A stretch of 64,000 bases of DNA, taken from the NCBI RefSeq assembly GCF_013387495.1, contig NZ_JABZEE010000035.1, positions 116,643 through 180,642 of the forward strand. The letters are read 5' to 3'. This document shows positions 60,220 to 64,000 of this stretch, in pieces. This stretch comes from Streptomyces sp. PKU-EA00015 (lineage in GTDB: Bacteria > Actinomycetota > Actinomycetes > Streptomycetales > Streptomycetaceae). A model generated the notes under the pieces. That model saw only the letters and a list, made by a program, of their open reading frames with translations, made no database searches and had not been told where the DNA came from. The first letter of the stretch is position 1; every line of letters starts with the position of its first letter. The translations under genes and the position numbers were made by a program.

Positions 60220-63200
60220 GTGCAGGGACGTTTCAAGAGGGATGGCCTGGGGTCCCCCCAGGCCCGCCAGGGCCGCGGGGAAGCTGCGGCGGAACAGGAG
60301 TCGCGCGGCGGGACCGACCGCGGCTCCTCGCCCCAGCACGCCCACAACCAGGGACCGGCCGCGCCCGGTGACGGCGGCGAGCATGGCGCGCGCCCCGGCA
60401 CGTCGGCACCCTCCCCGGACGGCGCCAAGGGCCCGTCCACAGGGAAGGGCCCCACGGACACCGGCTCGCGAATAGCACTGCGGAACTGGCGCATCAGCAC
60501 GCGTCTGGTCTCCCTGCTCACCCTGCCGGTCGTCGCGGCGACCACGCTGGGCGGACTCCGTATCCAGGAGTCCATGGACGACATGAAGCAGCTGGACCAC
60601 ATGCAGCTGCTCACGGAGATGACCCGGGCGGCGACCGACCTGGCGCAGGCGCTGCAGTCCGAGCGCGACCTGTCCGCCGGCCCGCTCGCCAACGGCTCCC
60701 CCGTCACGGACTTCAAGGTCTCCGGCCCGCGCAACCAGACCGACCTGGTCAAGAAGGCGTTCCTCGACGCCACCCGCAACATCCCCAACACGGACGACGA
60801 CGAGGCGCTGGAGAGCATCCGCGCCAACGCGAACCAGATCGCCGTCCAGGTCAACGGCCTCAACAAGATCCGGTCCACGGCGTACGAGGGCGACGTCCCG
60901 AACTCCCAGACGGTGGAGGCGTACAGCCGGCTCATCGAGTCACTGCTGAGCCTGTCGCAGGACATGGCGCAGGCGACCAGCAACCCGGAGATGATCAAGC
61001 GCACGCGTGCGCTGGCGGCGTTCTCGTCCGCCAAGGAGTACGCGTCCATCCAGCGCGCGATCATCGCCGCCGCCCTGCCCGGCGGTGACGACGCCAAGGC
61101 CCCCGGTCTGTCGGAGAACGACCGCCTGTACGGCAAGGCCGCCGTGGAGAACGGCGAGACCGAGCTCAAGGCGTTCAAGGCGATCTACGAGTCCACCGGC
61201 GGCGACGCCGAGGAGCTCACCGCCACGCTGGACAACGGCAACCCGACCATCGCGGCCTCCGAGCTGTACGCCAAGCGCGTCCTGGACACCGAGGGCCAGA
61301 TCAGCCGCCTGCCCGAGCGGTCGCACCTGGACTGGACCGACGACTACTCGGTCCGCGTCAACGCGATGAAGCAGATCGAGGCCACCCTCCTCGGCCAGAT
61401 GGAGACCAAGGCCCGTGAGCTGCGCGAGGAGTCGCAGCGCGACGCCATCATCAACGGTGCGCTGATCCTCGTCGTCCTCGGCGTCTCGCTCGTCGGCGCG
61501 TTCGTCGTGGCGCGATCCATGATCCGCTCGCTGCGCCGCCTGCAGGACACCGCCACGAGGGTCGCCCAGGACCGGCTGCCCGAGCTCGTCAAGCAGCTGT
61601 CGGAGGCCGACCCGCAGGACGTCGACACCTCCGTCGAGTCCGTCGGTGTCCACTCCCGGGACGAGATCGGCCAGGTGGCCGCGGCCTTCGACGACGTGCA
61701 CCGCGAGGCGGTCCGCCTCGCCGCCGAGCAGGCCCTGCTGCGGGGCAACGTCAACGCGATGTTCACCAACCTCTCGCGCCGCTCCCAGGGCCTCATCCAG
61801 CGTCAGCTCTCGCTCATCTCCGAGCTGGAGTCCCGCGAGGCCGATCCGGACCAGCTGTCCTCGCTGTTCAAGCTCGACCACCTCGCGACCCGTATGCGCC
61901 GGAACGGCGAGAACCTCCTCGTCCTCGCGGGCGAGGAGCCGGGCCGCCGGTGGACGCGACCGGTCCCGCTGGTCGACGTCCTGCGTGCCGCCGCGTCCGA
62001 GGTGGAGCAGTACGAGCGCATCGAGCTGGCGGCGGTCCCCGCGACCGAGGTCGCCGGCCGCGTCGTCAACGACCTCGTGCACCTGCTCGCCGAGCTGCTG
62101 GAGAACGCGACGTCGTTCTCCTCCCCGCAGACCAAGGTCCGGGTCACCGGTCACGCACTGCCCGACGGACGGGTCCTCGTCGAGATCCACGACACCGGTA
62201 TCGGCCTCTCCCCCGAGGACCTCGCCGCGATCAACGAGCGGCTGGCCTCGCCGCCCACCGTGGACGTCTCGGTATCCCGCCGCATGGGTCTGTTCGTGGT
62301 CGGCCGCCTGTCCCTGCGGCACGGCATCCGTATCCAGCTGCGCCCGTCGGACTCCGGCGGCACCACCGCGCTCGTCATGCTGCCCGTCGACGTCGCCCAC
62401 GGCGGCAAGAAGGTCCCGGGCAAGCCCGGTGCGGGTGGCCCCGGCGCGGCGGCGCAGGGCCCCGCCGGCGACGCTCCCGGTCTGGCGGGCCGTCCCGGCG
62501 CCCCGGCCGGCGGCAGCCGTCCGGGGCTCGGCGGCGGTCCCGGTGCGGGCGGTGCCCCCTCGGGCGGCCGTCTCGGTGCCGGTGCTCCGCGCGGCCAGGT
62601 CGGCGCCCCCTCGGCTCCCCGTGCCGCACTGCCGGGACGTGACGGTGCCCCCCGGCCGGCCCAGGGCGGTCAGCACGGGTCCCCGCACGACCCTCAGCGT
62701 CAGGGCGGTGCCTTCGGCGCGGCCCGTGGCGGGCAGGGCACTCCGGCTCCCGCCCGTAACGAGGCCCCTCAGGGCGGCTTCCGTCAGGGTGCGCCGGGCG
62801 CGGGCGACCGCGGCCGGCAGCTGCCGCCGACCGGCGGACCGCGTGCCGAGCTGCCGGGCGGCTCCCCCGCACGGCGCGAGGAGCAGCGTCCGCAGCGTCC
62901 GCAGACCACGAGTTGGGGCAGCAGCGGCCAGGCCCCCACTCCGCAGCAGCGCCCGGTGGCCGACACGCCGCGCGGCCACGAGGACCACGACGCCTCGCGC
63001 GGCCTCGGTGCCACGGCCGAGTTCGCCCGGCCCGACTTCAACGCGCCCGCGGGTCCCGGTTCCACGGGCCAGTTCGTGCGCCCCGACGTGTACGGCGGCC
63101 AGAACGGCGCGCAGCCGCAGGACCCGGCGCAGACCGCGCAGTTCGCCCGCCCGGACTTCCAGGCGCCGCAGCAGCCGGCCCCGCGCCGCCGTGACGAGGG

Positions 63201-63747
63201 CTTCCCTCCGGCACGGCCGGCCGCCTCCCTGCCCGCTCCGCACCAGCCCGAGGCGCTCCCTCCGGCGTCCGGCCCGGGGGACGGCCGTACGCCTCTGTAC
63301 GACACGCTGGAGACCAACTGGTTCCACGGGGCGCAGGGCGGTCAGCATGCCGAGCAGCCGCAGCCACCGGAGCGTTCCGCTCCGCGGATGCCGCTGCGCT
63401 CCCCCGCGCCGAACCCGGGGAACCCGGGCAACGCGCCCTCGGCGAACACTGCCGCCTGGCGCACCTCGCCCAACGACGAGCTGGTGCGTCAGGCCGAGCG
63501 GGTGCGCAAGCCCGCGGCCGGCGGCATCACCACCTCGGGGCTGCCCCGTCGCGTCCCGCGAGCGAACCTCGTCCCGGGGACCGCGCAGGAGCAGAACCAC
63601 AACTCCGGTCCGCAGGTCTCACGCGCGCCCGACGACGTACGCGGCCGGCTGACCAATCTGCGCCGGGGTATTCAGCAGGGCCGGCAGCAGAACAACTCGA
63701 CGACCGGCAGCTTCAACCTCGGCCCCACTCACCAGCAGGAGCGATAG
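60220..63747 (+). CDS. cvnA1: CvnA sensor-like histidine kinase of conservon 1
   Basis: 1175 residues from GTG 60220 (VQGRFKRDG), chosen over an in-frame start at 60025 because the extra 65 residues look non-coding. A 90-residue basic leader precedes TM1 (94-114); an extracytoplasmic nitrate/nitrite-sensor-like domain (115-410); TM2 (412-433); HAMP-like linker; HATPase near 617-720 with HLLAELLENATSF and HDTGIGLSPEDL. No His-box of a typical DHp domain is evident. Residues 725-1175 are Pro/Gly/Gln-rich and disordered. CvnA works with CvnB (roadblock), CvnC and CvnD (small GTPase) in a eukaryote-like G-protein system. Confidence 0.9.
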   Translation: MQGRFKRDGLGSPQARQGRGEAAAEQESRGGTDRGSSPQHAHNQGPAAPGDGGEHGARPGTSAPSPDGAKGPSTGKGPTDTGSRIALRNWRISTRLVSLLTLPVVAATTLGGLRIQESMDDMKQLDHMQLLTEMTRAATDLAQALQSERDLSAGPLANGSPVTDFKVSGPRNQTDLVKKAFLDATRNIPNTDDDEALESIRANANQIAVQVNGLNKIRSTAYEGDVPNSQTVEAYSRLIESLLSLSQDMAQATSNPEMIKRTRALAAFSSAKEYASIQRAIIAAALPGGDDAKAPGLSENDRLYGKAAVENGETELKAFKAIYESTGGDAEELTATLDNGNPTIAASELYAKRVLDTEGQISRLPERSHLDWTDDYSVRVNAMKQIEATLLGQMETKARELREESQRDAIINGALILVVLGVSLVGAFVVARSMIRSLRRLQDTATRVAQDRLPELVKQLSEADPQDVDTSVESVGVHSRDEIGQVAAAFDDVHREAVRLAAEQALLRGNVNAMFTNLSRRSQGLIQRQLSLISELESREADPDQLSSLFKLDHLATRMRRNGENLLVLAGEEPGRRWTRPVPLVDVLRAAASEVEQYERIELAAVPATEVAGRVVNDLVHLLAELLENATSFSSPQTKVRVTGHALPDGRVLVEIHDTGIGLSPEDLAAINERLASPPTVDVSVSRRMGLFVVGRLSLRHGIRIQLRPSDSGGTTALVMLPVDVAHGGKKVPGKPGAGGPGAAAQGPAGDAPGLAGRPGAPAGGSRPGLGGGPGAGGAPSGGRLGAGAPRGQVGAPSAPRAALPGRDGAPRPAQGGQHGSPHDPQRQGGAFGAARGGQGTPAPARNEAPQGGFRQGAPGAGDRGRQLPPTGGPRAELPGGSPARREEQRPQRPQTTSWGSSGQAPTPQQRPVADTPRGHEDHDASRGLGATAEFARPDFNAPAGPGSTGQFVRPDVYGGQNGAQPQDPAQTAQFARPDFQAPQQPAPRRRDEGFPPARPAASLPAPHQPEALPPASGPGDGRTPLYDTLETNWFHGAQGGQHAEQPQPPERSAPRMPLRSPAPNPGNPGNAPSANTAAWRTSPNDELVRQAERVRKPAAGGITTSGLPRRVPRANLVPGTAQEQNHNSGPQVSRAPDDVRGRLTNLRRGIQQGRQQNNSTTGSFNLGPTHQQER

Positions 63748-63756
63748 TTGAGTCCG

Positions 63757-64000
63757 ATGAGCCAGGCGGCGCAGAACCTGAACTGGTTGATCACCAACTT
63801 CGTGGACAACACCCCCGGGGTGTCGCACACGGTGGTGGTCTCCGCCGACGGTCTTCTGCTGGCGATGTCCGAAGGTTTCCCGCGCGACCGCGCCGACCAG
63901 CTCGCGGCCGTGGCGTCCGGGCTCACCTCGCTGACCGCGGGAGCGTCCCGGATCTTCGAGGGCGGTCCGGTCAGCCAGACCGTCGTCGAGATGGAACGCG
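63757..64000 (+). CDS. cvnB1: CvnB roadblock/LC7 protein, 5' part (runs off the window)
   Basis: First 81 codons from ATG 63757: SQAAQNLNWLITNFVDNTPG, HTVVVSADGLLLAMSEGFPR, LAAVASGLTSLTAGASRIFE. This is a roadblock/LC7 domain, presumed to regulate the CvnD GTPase. Starts 9 bp after the cvnA stop, as in all conservons. A TTG directly after the stop is a less likely start. Confidence 0.94.
   Translation, partial: MSQAAQNLNWLITNFVDNTPGVSHTVVVSADGLLLAMSEGFPRDRADQLAAVASGLTSLTAGASRIFEGGPVSQTVVEMER

Noticed and set aside
1..64000. Insertion sequences, prophage or biosynthetic gene cluster
   Set aside because: No transposase, integrase, phage structural, PKS, NRPS or lanthipeptide synthetase gene was found in any frame.

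Overview
The window is a stretch of chromosome from a Streptomyces-like actinomycete. The DNA is very GC-rich, many genes start with GTG, and the gene order (dprA, yifB, sipZ-W, rplS, trmD, rimM, rpsP, ffh, glnD, glnB, amtB, nsdA, ftsY, glcP, smc, rnc, coaD, recG, ddlA, cofC, hupS, leuCD, ndgR, gltX, cvn1) matches the conserved core arm of the Streptomyces chromosome, as I know it from S. coelicolor, where it reads in descending SCO numbers. No insertion sequence, prophage, CRISPR array or biosynthetic gene cluster is visible.

Layout. 1-9205 (minus): a long run of close-packed genes from rpsP through khpA, rimM, trmD, rplS, four type I signal peptidases, a Nudix hydrolase and yraN to yifB and the start of dprA. 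9489-11737 (minus): what looks like an accessory insert, with a SprT-like zinc protein and an archaeal/eukaryotic-type prolyl-tRNA synthetase. 11944-18717: a methyltransferase, then ffh and the nitrogen operon amtB-glnB-glnD with a GlnR box. 19023-29703: nsdA, a primase/polymerase-like protein, ftsY, an LLM oxidoreductase, glcP behind an operator-rich promoter, and smc. 30109-41241: acylphosphatase, a secreted CAP protein, HxlR regulator, mutM-rnc-rpmF-DUF177, a DivIVA-like coiled-coil protein, coaD-rsmD, recG and a FakA-like protein. 41495-49896: rpmB, thiamine genes, Ddl, gpsA-plsC, cofC and the histone-tailed HupS. 50001-54521: leuCD with divergent ndgR, then a MerR/DUF4188 pair with its own operator. 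54579-55337: seven tRNA genes (five Glu-CTC, two Gln-CTG) with a 135-bp tandem amplification. 55427-64000: HAD hydrolase, DUF4241 protein, gltX with an FAH-family partner, an unannotated-looking 57-codon gene, and the beginning of the cvn1 conservon.

The genes are mostly housekeeping: the signal recognition particle and its receptor (ffh, ftsY) with signal peptidases form a secretion theme; amtB-glnB-glnD senses and imports ammonium; tRNA-Glu genes sit beside gltX; smc, hupS and the coiled-coil protein organise the chromosome and cell. The most unusual items are the small peptide gene at 59467-59640 with a duplicated ANPRRT motif, the second-type ProRS next to a SprT-like protein, the tRNA-Glu array, the glcP operator cluster, and short palindromic elements that have entered coding sequences.
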